Shown piece by piece: positions 1-10,700 of a stretch of 64,000 bases of DNA. Positions within the stretch are counted from its first letter, which is position 1; each line of letters begins with the position of its first letter. Origin of the DNA: Sphagnum compactum (taxonomy: Eukaryota; Bryophyta; Sphagnopsida; Sphagnales). The stretch is taken from positions 17,046,875-17,110,874 of the forward strand of contig OZ234495.1 in assembly GCA_965153455.1 (NCBI GenBank). Direction: 5' to 3'. The translations under genes and the position numbers were made by a program. Below the pieces are notes generated by a model. It was not told the DNA's origin and searched no databases. It was given only the letters and a program-made list of their open reading frames with translations.

Positions 1-2800
1 CCTCTCAACTTGTATGAAGTAAGCCCAAAAGCACGCAGTGCTAATAATGAAGTATCAAATGGACATGACATTGGCATGTTAAAAGCTCCACTGCGGTTTA
101 GCAATTGCCTTGTCCCTTCTGTCCCAGCAGAAAACAAAACTAACGATCAGAACACTACTCCTTTCAACACTAGCCTTGTTCTCATTAGTTTGGAATAAGT
201 ACCAGCAAAGTCCCAAGGAATAGGCCAGAACCCTGTGTTCATCCACACCTGACACACCATGGATAGGTGTTGAGAGAGAATGATATGTGAGGAAGCATGC
301 AGCCAGATCACGCAATGTAGGGCCTGTTGGTATTCGATAAATAGGGTACCTGGAAAATGAACCTAAGTGGTCAACAAGACTAGCCAATGAACCACTCTAA
401 TCCCATCCTAACAGAAACCAAGACCCTGGACCCTGTGCACAGATCAATAAATACTACAGCTCACATAACCAATCACATGTCAAACCAGACAGGGTAACTA
501 CCTGCAGAGTCACCACATGTGATTACTACATAAAAAATACTACAAACAGGTAAAGGACCTCCTCATTGGACTACAAAGTGAAAATGAGCCTACTTAGAAG
601 GATGCAGCACAAACACACGGTAGGACTCATATGGCTACACAACAAGATATGACATACCAGGCCACAGAAAGCCAACTATTGGGCAAGAGGTCAATGCTCC
701 GAAGTATCCTCAAAGGATTGTACTCTGGCTCAAAGTCTCGTGACAAATCTGCAATCTGCAAAAGAAAGTTGAGATCAAGTACAATTTAGTTGCAAACCGC
801 AAAATGAGAAGATCCATGGATAATCAAGAAGAATTAAATAATCATGGGAGAACCAAAAACCCATTCAACTTGCACTGTTCAACCTAGAGCCTGATGTTGT
901 CACCATTGCTCATTTGATTCCAAGCAAACACATAGAGTTTTGCAGAACCCACCTTATCAACAAGAGGAACACGGCTGTAGGGTGGGCTGGTCTCAAAATA
1001 GGACCATGCCTCTCCATCTTCATCATCACCATTTACAAAAGCAGAGCATTCCAACCTGGGATCACTCCCTATGGATCTACACAAGCTGGAACTGTCAGAT
1101 GCCTTGAAGCCTTGCCCTCGCAGAGTACTTCCTGACCCCATTGACCTCTCATTTTCACCATCACTGCTTGCCTCACTGCCCTCATCACTTTCAGCACCAG
1201 GTGCCCTGCATAGCAACACACAAAGAAACTTAAAGAAACTGCCACTCAGTTCAATTGACCAAATACGTGATGGGGTACAAACAAAGTAAACACCAGAAGC
1301 TGACCACATCTCACTTTCCAAGCTCCAAAACATGACATGGTGCAATTATTCATTTAAGACTAAGCATCTTTCAAAACCCACCCACTAAAAATTGACACTA
1401 AAAATGATAACAGAGTGTTTGCATACAGAACATGTACAAAACAACCCAAGGATCAGTAATTCAGTGACAGAGCATAAGAGTTAAGTATGATGCAGTAGTA
1501 GATAGATGAAATAAGCTGAAGAGTTAACCACTGTCTTTCCACTGTCTGCATTGGTGCCAAAATTGCTCCTTTGATTCTTGCCACAATTCCTTACTTAATT
1601 CTAAGTCCTGGGACCAAATACAACAGGTACATTGCAGGCCATCACAAAGCAAAACTCAGAGTTTCATAAACTGCTCCAGCAAGAAGTACATTCATGTGGT
1701 CATTTTGTGAGAGCATGATGAGATGCAAGTCGGGAGGCCAGAAAGCAGACCCAGCTTGTGACTGTGCACTGAGATGATTGAGATTTGTGCAAATCTGCAT
1801 CACCCTACAAGCATTGACAAAAATGTACCTAACACAGACCCAACAAGCTTTGGAAAAAGAACTTGCAACTCTACAATCAAGCAAGAGAGAAATTTTACCT
1901 GTAGCCAACATGTGGCCTCTGAGAAGGAAGTGTGTACAGCTGCAAAGCAGACAAATATGGTACATAGTACTGGACCACATTCTCGTCGCCATTTAACATG
2001 AGAGGCACGCCTGCTCCATAAGCACTCCACTCATCAAATGAGTCCCATAGATCCCCAAGGTTGAAGAATGGAGTGACTTCCGGATCAAAACAACGCTTCT
2101 GAGAAGGATCCCGCAAACTTGACTGCGGCAAAAAAAAAGAAACAGCACCGAGCTTCAGATCACCATCTCCATTTCAAAGGACAAGAAGTGCTTGATTGCC
2201 TCAGACTTGAAAAAAAAAATCAGTCCAGAAAATACAGAAACCAAATTGGAAGCTACGAATGGGCCTTCAGAAGACTGTTACTCTTCTCTCCGGTAGAAGA
2301 AGGGGAAAAGCACGTGTTGCAGATGGAAGACTTGTTGTACCTGCAGGCAGCATCTTTGTATATCTTTCTCACCATCTCTCAGATGCAACAACTGATATCT
2401 AGAACTATGAAGGCGACAAGCGACGTACCTTCCGGAGAGTCTGAGGCTTCACTCTGGGAGTCGTAACCTCCAGAAAGCAATCAAGATTGGAGTGCGAGAG
2501 TCTTCCAGAAGAGGAAGCTGCTGAAGACATACCACCTCGTCCTGCTGGAACATCGGCTCCTCCTACTCTGTTGTCTACTACACCCGTTGCTGCGGCAGCC
2601 CTTTGATGACCGCCGGCAGCCGTGTATTGCTGCTTAGAGAATGCTGTTGTTCTGGAAGGACGATGCGATGATGTTTGAGGAGCAGCTGGTCGGGGATACG
2701 TCGTCTGCAAATGATGCTTGTTGTACCCGAGCTGCTGCCGCTCCTGCTGCTGTAACAAATCATCAGCGCTGCAAACCCTCTCTAAGGCTGAACCGACCAT
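1..2800 (-). CDS. DUF789 family protein, partial (3' end beyond the window)
   Basis: Plant protein family of unknown biochemical function. Six exons were placed on the minus strand: 2429-2800, 1899-2122, 953-1205, 658-755, about 249-349, and 1-40 (cut by the window edge). All have AG/GT boundaries and matching phases. Family landmarks appear in order: [12 protein letters not shown] near residue 104, [20 protein letters not shown] and [15 protein letters not shown] in exon 2, an acidic Ser/Glu/Asp linker then [12 protein letters not shown] in exon 3, [16 protein letters not shown] across exon 4, [15 protein letters not shown] and [11 protein letters not shown] in exon 5, and [11 protein letters not shown] at the left edge. 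The exon 5 donor is uncertain: 258 and 249 give the same phase. The start is the ATG at 2800, but the frame stays open upstream to 2897 without another ATG, so a further 5' exon is possible. Family identity is solid; function is unknown. Confidence 0.88.
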
Positions 2801-4296
2801 AGATTCCAACTTTGCAGCTTCCTTCCCGATCGATTCTCCAGAATCTTCTACAAAATATTTAACTGCCGCTACCGTGATACAAGCCTCTTTGTCCCTTCAG
2901 AAAACTGCCAGTTCCTTCGGATTCAAAACTCTTTCAATGCTTTAACGACTAGCACAATACATCCTGTCCATATTGCAACAGCACATGATAGTTTGCTTAA
3001 TCGAAGAATCTAAGAACCAAGCCTGTCTCTCAAGTTCAAATCGCTCAAACAGAAGGTGGCAATCCTGCCTGGCTGACCACATGAGCAGCTGGTGCTGCAA
3101 CTAATACAATTGAAGAACAAGTTGCAAGAAAACAACCGGGAAATGGAAAATCGCAAGCCTATGATGCTGCTATAGAACTCGGACTAAAAGATTGCAATCT
3201 GCTGCATCTTCTTCCTCTTTTTGTCTCCTTTGTCGATGCGCGGCTTACTAAACGAGTAGATCTTACCCTCTCACCAGTAGACGAGATTATGACGAAGACA
3301 CAAGACTATGTAGACCAACCTACGCGCAGTTCCTCCTACTCCTCCTCCTCACAGCGATTCCGAATCGCGGAAAACAGAGATTGTCAATGGGACAGCAAGC
3401 AATGGCACTATTGACCAAACCTCCACAACTGATCCAAAGAGGAGGCGGCGAGCAAAAAAGCTCACAATAGTAATCTGGCAGTAGCGCGCACTGTGATCGC
3501 AATAGAAGAACAGGAAGCCAACACAAAGCGAGCATGCAACTTGAAATAAGAGCCGGAGCAACCTCTATTACCAGTAATCTGTCACAACTGAAGAAGCAGA
3601 AAGCCAGAAGAAAGAACGCAACAACAAGGCTATTGAAACTCCCCTTCCAAAACACGCACACACAGAGACAGCATACTCCAAAACCCGAAAGTGTGATGCA
3701 AACAGACAGGCCGCAGCAAAAGAATGCGCACTCAAAAAACCAATACTGTTCATCAAATAACACTGTACTTCTTACGCAACACGGATTGAGGAAAAAACGC
3801 CCGAGGAAGATTGATGATCCCGCAAATCAAACACAATGTGCCTACTCACTCCGGCCACAAAACATTGATTCACAAGGGGCAGGAGGCAATGTCGAGAGAA
3901 AAGAAGAAAATAAAAGAAACGAAAAAAGGCCACGAAGAAAGTGCTGCTGCAACAGCAACAAAACTCCTGGAGAAGAAGAAGAAGAACAACCAACCAACCA
4001 ACCGTGAATACCTTACTTGCTTGCTCCTCAGAAACCGGATCCACAGGCAAGACAGCGGAAAAATGGCAAAAGGAAGAGAAAATCCCTGACTATCCGACTC
4101 ATACAAAAAAGAAAAACTGCAATTGTACTCCACAGAAAACGCAAAACAGCAAAACCAACGGCAAACCACACCTGGTCCTCCGCAATGCAATATCGAGAGA
4201 GAGAGCGGGGAATCGACGAGCGCAAAACGAGAGAAGGGAAGCAAGGAAGAAATGGATGATGGCTATCCAAGGGAACTGGTTTTACACGTGTAGCGT
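2801..4296. other. Upstream region of the DUF789 gene, no supported gene
   Basis: Probable 5' UTR and promoter DNA of the minus-strand DUF789 gene. Between about 3,300 and 4,260 the plus strand is purine- and A-rich, so the transcribed strand would be CT-rich, which is common in plant leaders. Several overlapping open frames on both strands are low in complexity and match no family I know. I see no RNA gene here. Confidence 0.5.
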
Positions 4297-4880
4297 TGTG
4301 TCCAGCGGTCCATCTGTCCATCCGTCGTCTCACGCTGCCCGCTCCAGAGATTCAGTTTTGCAGTCTGTCTTTATTACCCAGCGGTCTTTCTCCCTCGTTT
4401 ATCCGGCTTGAAGGACCTCCAGGTAAAACACGTTAAGCCAGGTTGCCAGCGCATCTCTCCGGAATTCGTTCGTTTTCTTCCCTACCCGAATACAATACTT
4501 TCTCTGCCCGGGACAGATTTGGTGTTAAGTGGCTGGTAATTTGTTTTTGGTGCGCCTGCCCGTTACCTTCACGGAAGGATTACATCCCTTTGTGTCCAGC
4601 GGTCCATCTGTCGCCGCACGATGTCTTCCGGGAATTCAGTTTCGCACTCTTTATTACCCGCCGGTGTCTCACCGTCGTTTATCCGGCCTGAAGGACCTCA
4701 GGGTAAAAAAACGTTAAGCCAGTGAGCGACCTCTCCAGAGTTCATTCGTCTTCCTTCCCGTTGATTTGTTTCCCTACCCCCGCAAAGACAAATTTCTTTC
4801 TCTACCCGGGAAAGATTTCGCATTCAGTGGCTGTTTTTTGAAATTTCGGGGCCTGACCGTTTCTTTCCCGCAAGGACTGG
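4297..4880. repeat. Degenerate tandem duplication, ~294-bp unit, two copies
   Basis: Copy 1 begins near 4297 and copy 2 near 4591; both open with TGTGTCCAGCGGTCCATCTG. They share further blocks in the same order: TTTATCCGGC, TGAAGGACCTC, a GTTAAGCCAG stretch, a CCGGAATTC/CCAGAGTTC variant, TTTCTCTRCCCGGGA and GTGGCTG, then CCGT next to a Thr/Tyr-like pyrimidine run. Copies differ by substitutions and small indels, so the duplication is old. No coding function is evident. Confidence 0.8.
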
Positions 4881-5284
4881 TCGACACTCGACACATCAGA
4901 ATTTCCGACATTTTTAAAAAATATTTCTTTCCCAGTAAGCTTTTTCATAATTTATTTGAGGAAAAAAAAAATCCCCTTCCCAACCCAAAGTTTTCCACCC
5001 CTTGAGTTGCGGCCTATAATATCATTCTACCAGTTAAGAACGTGGAGATGGACTTACATACCAATCGGAACTCAAACTCATCCCTTCAATTCCGCGCTAT
5101 GGCACAGAATAAATATTTCCTCCACACCACCAATTTTATTTTTAGTTTTTTAAAAGGAAGTACTTTGATTGGCCCATCACTTCTTTTTTTTGAAACTTGG
5201 GAATTCCCCAAAATAGAAGCACAAAGATGCTTCCCTTCCTTCCCCGCCAATCCCCCCTTTTATAATGTATATATACATATATAT

Positions 5285-5385
5285 ATAAGTTCAACTTTGG
5301 CCTAAGCATATGGGATAAAAGTGTGGCTCTATTGGGAACATATTGGGGAACACATTGAGAACTTGATGGAAATGCATTGTAAACA
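5285..5385 (+). repeat. Dispersed GGGAAC/TTCCC repeat, copy 1
   Basis: Reads TATGGGATAAAAGTGTGG, then a run of TTGGGAAC-like words spaced about 10-12 bp apart. Reverse complements of the same string occur at about 10570-10700 and 57165-57300, and a second direct copy lies at 5815-5920. The unit behaves like a mobile or spreading repeat; its true ends are not known. Confidence 0.6.
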
Positions 5386-5814
5386 GCAAGAAAAAGAAAT
5401 CATTTCGCCACCCAGGGTCCCAGAACCAGAGCAAGGAGCCATTTCAATTGGGTCATTAAAAAAAAATACTAAACTTTGGAGGCTTCCCAAATTAGAAGTT
5501 TGTATTTTATTTTTCGCAATTTTCTGCATAGAGTGACTACCCTTTGGCCCATCTATATAGGTGAAAAGAGGACAACTTTGGGCAAATCATAATGTGATAC
5601 CCTAATACCTAGCCTTGTTAGGGACAAATTATTTATTTTTGGATTTGTCAAAAATTATGAAAATTACCTACTTGCCATACTGAAAAATCTAAGAGACACT
5701 CTCAAGCACACTAGCTTCATTATTTAGTATAGTGCCTGATTGTAAAATATTGTTATTTTCACTGCTGAAAGTGAATGACAAAAAAAAATTAATAATTATT
5801 CGGCACCTTGGTTG

Positions 5815-5920
5815 CTGAATGAGCCCAGGGAAAAGTGTGATGCTATTGAGAACATCTTGAGGAACAACATGGGAACTTTAAGAATGCTTTGAGAACTTCA
5901 CAGGATCACGTTGGGAACCG
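5815..5920 (+). repeat. Dispersed GGGAAC/TTCCC repeat, copy 2
   Basis: Contains AAAAGTGTGATGCTATTGAG followed by GAGGAACAACATGGGAAC and further GAGAAC/GGGAAC words. It matches copy 1 in order of blocks but is more diverged. Confidence 0.5.
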
Positions 5921-8343
5921 ACACTGGGGAGGGATAAACCGACCAGGGATGAAGACCACCCCTCGCACGGCCGGTTGCACGGGGTCGTCCGTCCGTCCGG
6001 CCGTCCAAACGCCGGGCGTGGACATGTACCCGGTACCAGGATGTCCACTTGTGAAGCGCGGTGCACCCGGCCAAGCAACCGGTGCCAGCACAAACGGGAA
6101 AATGGCTGCCTATGATGCCACCGCGATGCTGATCCGCTGCAACAGTAACCCAAATATCTCCCGTTCACGGCAAGCGTGCATCAGGATGGACTACTATTCC
6201 TGGCAATCAGCCAGCGAGCATTCAAGGTTCCTTTGCTATTCGTGGCGGTTGCTGCAAACACAACGAGCGCAACGCTTAGAACGAACTATTGTTAGCTTTG
6301 TTAGCTTGTTCTCACGTTCAGACTTCAGACGTTCAGACTCTTTGAGTGCGAGTTAACGGCCTGTAGAGCGTTTGGAATTCCGCCGGATACACTGGGGATG
6401 GATGAACTCTCAGACAGTGGTCAAGCAGACAGTATGTTTTGAACAGTAGTCATCCATTTCTGGCTAGCTTGAAAGCTAGATAGCCCAGAGCCAACGTTTG
6501 TTTTTTCTCAATAGTGTGTGTGACATGTATGATGTCGACCAATGGCTATCATCCATACGAAAATTTGGCCAAATTTGGCTATAGATCAGATATGAAAATT
6601 TTAAAAAATTGAGAGCCCTTTTATATTTCAGCCACATGGTGAGACTGGGGTTTCTTTTTTTTCTTCTTTTCCTCATTTTTGTGAGTAGGTGAGCTGGCGA
6701 TCATTTACAATTCAGTGTAGCCAAATTTGGCTACACATCATAATAAAAAGGAATTCAAAATTCTTGGGAATGCCTTTATGTTATGTGGACAAGCTAGAGA
6801 GCAATGTCTAAATATGGCAAGTTGAGAGGTTTCTGCCTGGAAATATGGCGAATTTGGTGGATTTTTCTTTTACCCTCTCAAAAGGGCACGAAATAGGTTC
6901 AATCTTTTGGAATATATGGGGAGGGGAGGGGGGAATATTCTGAATATTTTAGGGCAGGAGATGAGCTCGAATCTGATGTGCCTGAATTGGCAGTAGGTAA
7001 GTAAGTATAACAGCTTTTTTCTTTTCCTTTTTCCTTTCTTTTTCTTTTTCTCCCTGCTCACTCACATTGTGTCCTTTTGTTTAAAGGACAGATGAAAAAA
7101 ATTGGTGGCGTCATTGGGAGGAGATTTCAACCTCTCTCCAACAACAACAAGAAGCTAAAAACCCAAAAAGCAATGCAACATTGTGGATTCCCCTCCTCCC
7201 AACCTAATGAGCAATCAATGACATGGAGCTACAGAGTCCAGCGTACCTCAATAATAAGTCTAATCCTTCTGCAGAAGCAACCCCTGTCTTATCATTTATT
7301 TCTATGCAAAGGCAAGGCCTGGAAGTTTATGAAGCCATGGTACATAGGCGAAGAAAGAGCAAAAAGCTTGTGATTCATAAAGAAGGCATTGCTATGCCAA
7401 TCAAAACATAATCTTGCTAAACTTAGATTTTGCCCAAGTTTGGTCTTTTGGTCTGTATGATAGCATAATTTGGGAGTGTGAGTCCGAATTTCCCTACCCC
7501 CTAAGTCCCAAAGGTGAGTTGGTTTCGCTTCTGTAGGTAGTGTCCCAGACATGTTGTCTCCTATGTAAAGACTTGCTCCAAAAAAAAATTTGTGTGTAAT
7601 CTGAGGGCACATCACATAGCAAATTTTCCCTCCTCTGTTTGTGATGCATTTGAAAGACAAGAATGCTCATCAGACTCCAACGAGCGTTCCATTTTGAATT
7701 ACGCATTTCCACCCGTTGACATTTCATGCATTCTTTTTCTGTTTTCTCCTGTGATACCCATCGAGACTCACTTGGGTATCATGAAAAAATCAGACCAGGT
7801 TGTTACTTCTACGCTTGGTAGTGCGGTGGGCCTTACCCGATATCAAGATTACTCAAATTAGATCATTAGCAGCAAACATCACCTCAAAATGGAATGGGAT
7901 TCAAAGGGGCGCACATTGTTGCGTATTGTTAAACCCTTTTACCATAAAACCCTCCATACTTTGTGGCATTGTAAATCTAAGGCACCACCATATATGCCAA
8001 AATCGGGCATCAGCAACGAGCGGCCATTTCCATCCATACAAAAGCAAAGTGCCCACAGAGACAGACGGGCGTTTTGCATTTCAAAATGCCTGTGTTCACT
8101 GTTTTACCATGATGCCCGGATGGTACCCTTGGGAGTTGTTACCGTATACTTTACTCTCTATATGCTAACTGCAGTTGTGGGTGCTCCTCCCCCTCTCTGT
8201 CTCTCTCTCTTGGGTCGCGCACATGATTGTGAAAACCTTGGCTTCTGCCTGCCTGCTCCTTGAAATTCGCTGGCAGAACGGGAGGCAGGCAGACAAAATG
8301 CACACATGCACACATAGTCTGCCCACCTCTATAGCTGCTCCAT

Positions 8344-8931
8344 CTAATCTCTCTCTTGCAAGCTGCTGACCTCGTTACTGCTGTGAGAAGAGTCGCCTGC
8401 AACTGGAGGAACATGTCTGTTTGAAGGAGGAGCATCATGTTCTTCAGTATCCTCCAAGTTGACGGGCTCCTGCGCAGATCTTCCCACGGAATCAATTGGA
8501 ACACCATTGTCCATGCCTCCAACAGTGCCACAAGCCTTGGCAGTCTTGACCCAACTCATTAAATAGCGCTCAAACGATGGCCATTTGCATTTACCTGCGC
8601 CGGACTCTCCATGCTCCTGTTTCAACTGATTGAATTTCTTCGGCATTCTGTGTACTTTGGACTGAACTTGAGCCCAGGTGCTTGGAGGGGTGAATGGACA
8701 TGCCTCCTCAATCTTCAATAAAATTTCTTGCCACTGCTGCTGTGTCAAGCTGTTCATGTTATTGGCAAGAAACTTCTCCTCAGACAATGCTGTAGAATCA
8801 TTTTTCCAATCTCTCTTGGATTTGGGTGGAGCTGGAGGTGCTGTGTGAGGCACAATGAACAAGGGAAGTGATGACCTTGAACCCATCATCATCATCAGGG
8901 ACATGAAACTTGGCTCTTGAGACGGTTCCAT
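8344..8931 (-). CDS. Myb/SANT-like DNA-binding domain protein, single exon
   Basis: Uninterrupted 195-residue frame from a true ATG at 8931 to a stop at 8344. Residues about 35-115 look like a Myb/SANT-like or trihelix-type domain, with tryptophans spaced as in three helices: TQQQWQEILLKIEE, then STWAQVQSKVHRMPKKFNQL, then KWPSFERYLMSWV. The C-terminal third is Ser/Glu/Pro-rich and looks disordered. Such proteins are often accessory DNA-binding proteins of PIF/Harbinger transposons, but host trihelix factors share the fold. No nuclease gene is adjacent, so this may be a stray transposon gene, a domesticated copy or a host gene. A ~70-bp tandem repeat lies just upstream of the ATG. Confidence 0.5.
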   Translation of the reverse strand: MEPSQEPSFMSLMMMMGSRSSLPLFIVPHTAPPAPPKSKRDWKNDSTALSEEKFLANNMNSLTQQQWQEILLKIEEACPFTPPSTWAQVQSKVHRMPKKFNQLKQEHGESGAGKCKWPSFERYLMSWVKTAKACGTVGGMDNGVPIDSVGRSAQEPVNLEDTEEHDAPPSNRHVPPVAGDSSHSSNEVSSLQERD

Positions 8932-8932
8932 G

Positions 8933-9078
8933 GTGAGAAAGATAGAAGAAAATGTGATTCAAAGAAATTTTTTTGAGAAACACAGTGCGTGTATTATGCG
9001 CAGTGAGAAAGACAGAAGAAAACGTGATTCATAGAATTTTTTGAGAAACACAGTGCCTGTATTGTGAGCAGTGAGAAA
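8933..9078. repeat. ~70-bp tandem repeat upstream of the Myb/SANT-like ORF
   Basis: Two copies plus a short third start, at 8933, 9003 and 9071. Each begins GTGAGAAA and contains GTGATTCA, TTTTTTGAGAAACACAGTGC and GTATT. The copies differ at a few positions. The array sits directly 5' of the minus-strand ORF and could be part of its leader or promoter. Confidence 0.85.
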
Positions 9079-9340
9079 ACGGCTATGGAATGCAGGCAGG
9101 TGAGCACGGGTGAGCACGAATGTGAAAGATGAAACTCGTGAGAGACTCGGGCAGAGTGCCAAACGGAGCGCCGCAGTTCGTGGGCAGGCCGGAAGGGGAG
9201 CTACAGTGGCAGGCAGACGTCTGCCGGGTGCGGCCGAGCAGAACGTCGAGATTTTCCGCCTGCCAGGTTATGTGGCTGATGGCGGCCAGATCTGCTTCTC
9301 GCGCGGCAGTACGCAGCGCTTCTTTCTTCATGTGCGCGAC

Positions 9341-9342
<2 letters not shown>

Positions 9343-9373
<31 letters not shown>
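9343..9373. repeat. (CT)n microsatellite
   Basis: About 15 uninterrupted CT dinucleotides. Confidence 0.95.
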
Positions 9374-9375
<2 letters not shown>

Positions 9376-9826
9376 GAGACTCTAGAATGTTCTGGACAAA
9401 ACTCGTCCTCATGACTGGAATTAGCCTACATACACTGGGCCCGTGCTGCGCATATCTTTTGGGAGCATAAATGTGAAGTTTCCATAAGGACTTAGGCTAG
9501 GACAGGGGGAAGAGAGTGCAGATAGGAAGGTAGTACCGGCGTGCTTTGCTGCTGCTGCTGCTGACAAAGCCTGTTCTGAAACAAACAGATAACATTAGGA
9601 TATTCCCGGATTCATTGATACTCTTCTGACGCACTCTTCTCTTCTGACGCTTATTGCAAGGCAGGAGGAGAAAACTGTGACGTTTGTTGGTTTCCTAGAC
9701 TCGTCTTGCATTGGGGTCGTCAGTAGCCTAATAAAGTAAAAGAGAACCAACCATTTCTCTGTTCAAACCCCAAAAGTCGCAATCCAATGATGCAATGCAC
9801 CCACCATTCTTGTAGTGATGATAGGT

Positions 9827-9880
9827 CTAGGGTTTAGGGTCTAGGGTTTAGGGTTTAAAGTTTAGGGTCAAGGGTTTAGG
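9827..9880. repeat. Degenerate interstitial telomere-type repeat (TTTAGGG)
   Basis: About seven imperfect units of TTTAGGG with variants such as CTAGGG and TTAAAG. Confidence 0.85.
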
Positions 9881-10448
9881 TAGACAGACTGTAGTCCCAA
9901 CCAGTTACATAATTCAATTTTTGAGACTAGACTTTTTTTTTTTCTTTTTTTTTAAAACTTTTTTGGGGCAAGAACAATTGGACAAATCGATTTTTGACCA
10001 TATTGTGTGTGAAGAGCTCTCTCTATAAGTAGTAGTACCTATCCCTCTTGTGATATGGCTTCCCCAACTTCAAACCCTTTCAACTCGAGAACTTGCCCCC
10101 AGAAGTAATTGAACTGATAAAGGAACATACTCTTAAAGTTTAATCTGCATAAAATTGGACGCACGAAGAAAGGGTGTGAATTTAACAAAAAAGGTGTGAA
10201 TTTAAAATTTTCCTTGCTTTTTTGTGTCGAGTAAAAAAAAAACCCAAAGGCCATGCTCGTGACCAAGCCCAAAGGCCATACGCTTGACCCCGCCCCATAA
10301 TCGCCCACTTGAGGCTGAGCATGGGCCCCATTCTGGTGAAGCCTGCATGCCCACTCACAGCCTCAGACTTTATTCCGGAGTTAAAAGACCTACTCCGACT
10401 CTTGTTAAAAAATTCCCCCTGGAAAGAAAAAACACAGAATGTTTTAAG

Positions 10449-10483
10449 AGAGGGGGGTGGGGGGGGGTGGGGGGGTGGGGGAG
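10449..10483. repeat. G-rich tract on the plus strand
   Basis: Runs of five to eight G separated by single T or TGG. Several G-runs of at least four make a G-quadruplex possible on this strand. Confidence 0.85.
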
Positions 10484-10569
10484 AACGTTTCCGAAAAATC
10501 AAACACGTTAAAAGAAAACACCATCCCCCCTTCCAAAGACCCAAAGGGAGGGGGGAATTTTTTTGTTTT

Positions 10570-10700
10570 ATTGTTATGTTCCCATAAAGTTCCCAATGGG
10601 TTCCCATCAGACTCCAAAACGGTTGCCCCAGTTACATACATGTGTTCCCCAAGACATTCCCAATAGCGCCACACTTTTATCCCTTATGTTTTGGCCAAAG
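10570..10700 (-). repeat. Dispersed GGGAAC/TTCCC repeat, copy 3 (inverted)
   Basis: Contains GTTCCCATAAAGTTCCCAAT, GTGTTCCCC and CACACTTTTATCCC, then TTTTGGCCAAAG. It is the reverse complement of copy 1, in the same block order. Confidence 0.6.

Larger units (their letters stand above)
4881..8343. other. Intergenic region without a supported gene
   Basis: AT-rich DNA with two copies of the dispersed TTCCC-type repeat (about 5285-5385 and 5815-5920), a short GC-rich island near 5930-6110, and several partial palindromes such as the repeated CCAAATTTGGCTA near 6565 and 6720. The open frames here are short, overlap on both strands and show no recognisable domain. Confidence 0.5.

Noticed and set aside
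3320-4411. Several overlapping open frames of 90-157 codons on both strands
   Set aside because: They arise from a purine-rich strand with few stops, overlap each other on both strands, are low in complexity and carry no domain.
5889-6356. 155-codon plus-strand frame in a GC-rich patch
   Set aside because: Its composition explains the lack of stops. An antisense frame is also open, and no family resemblance was seen.
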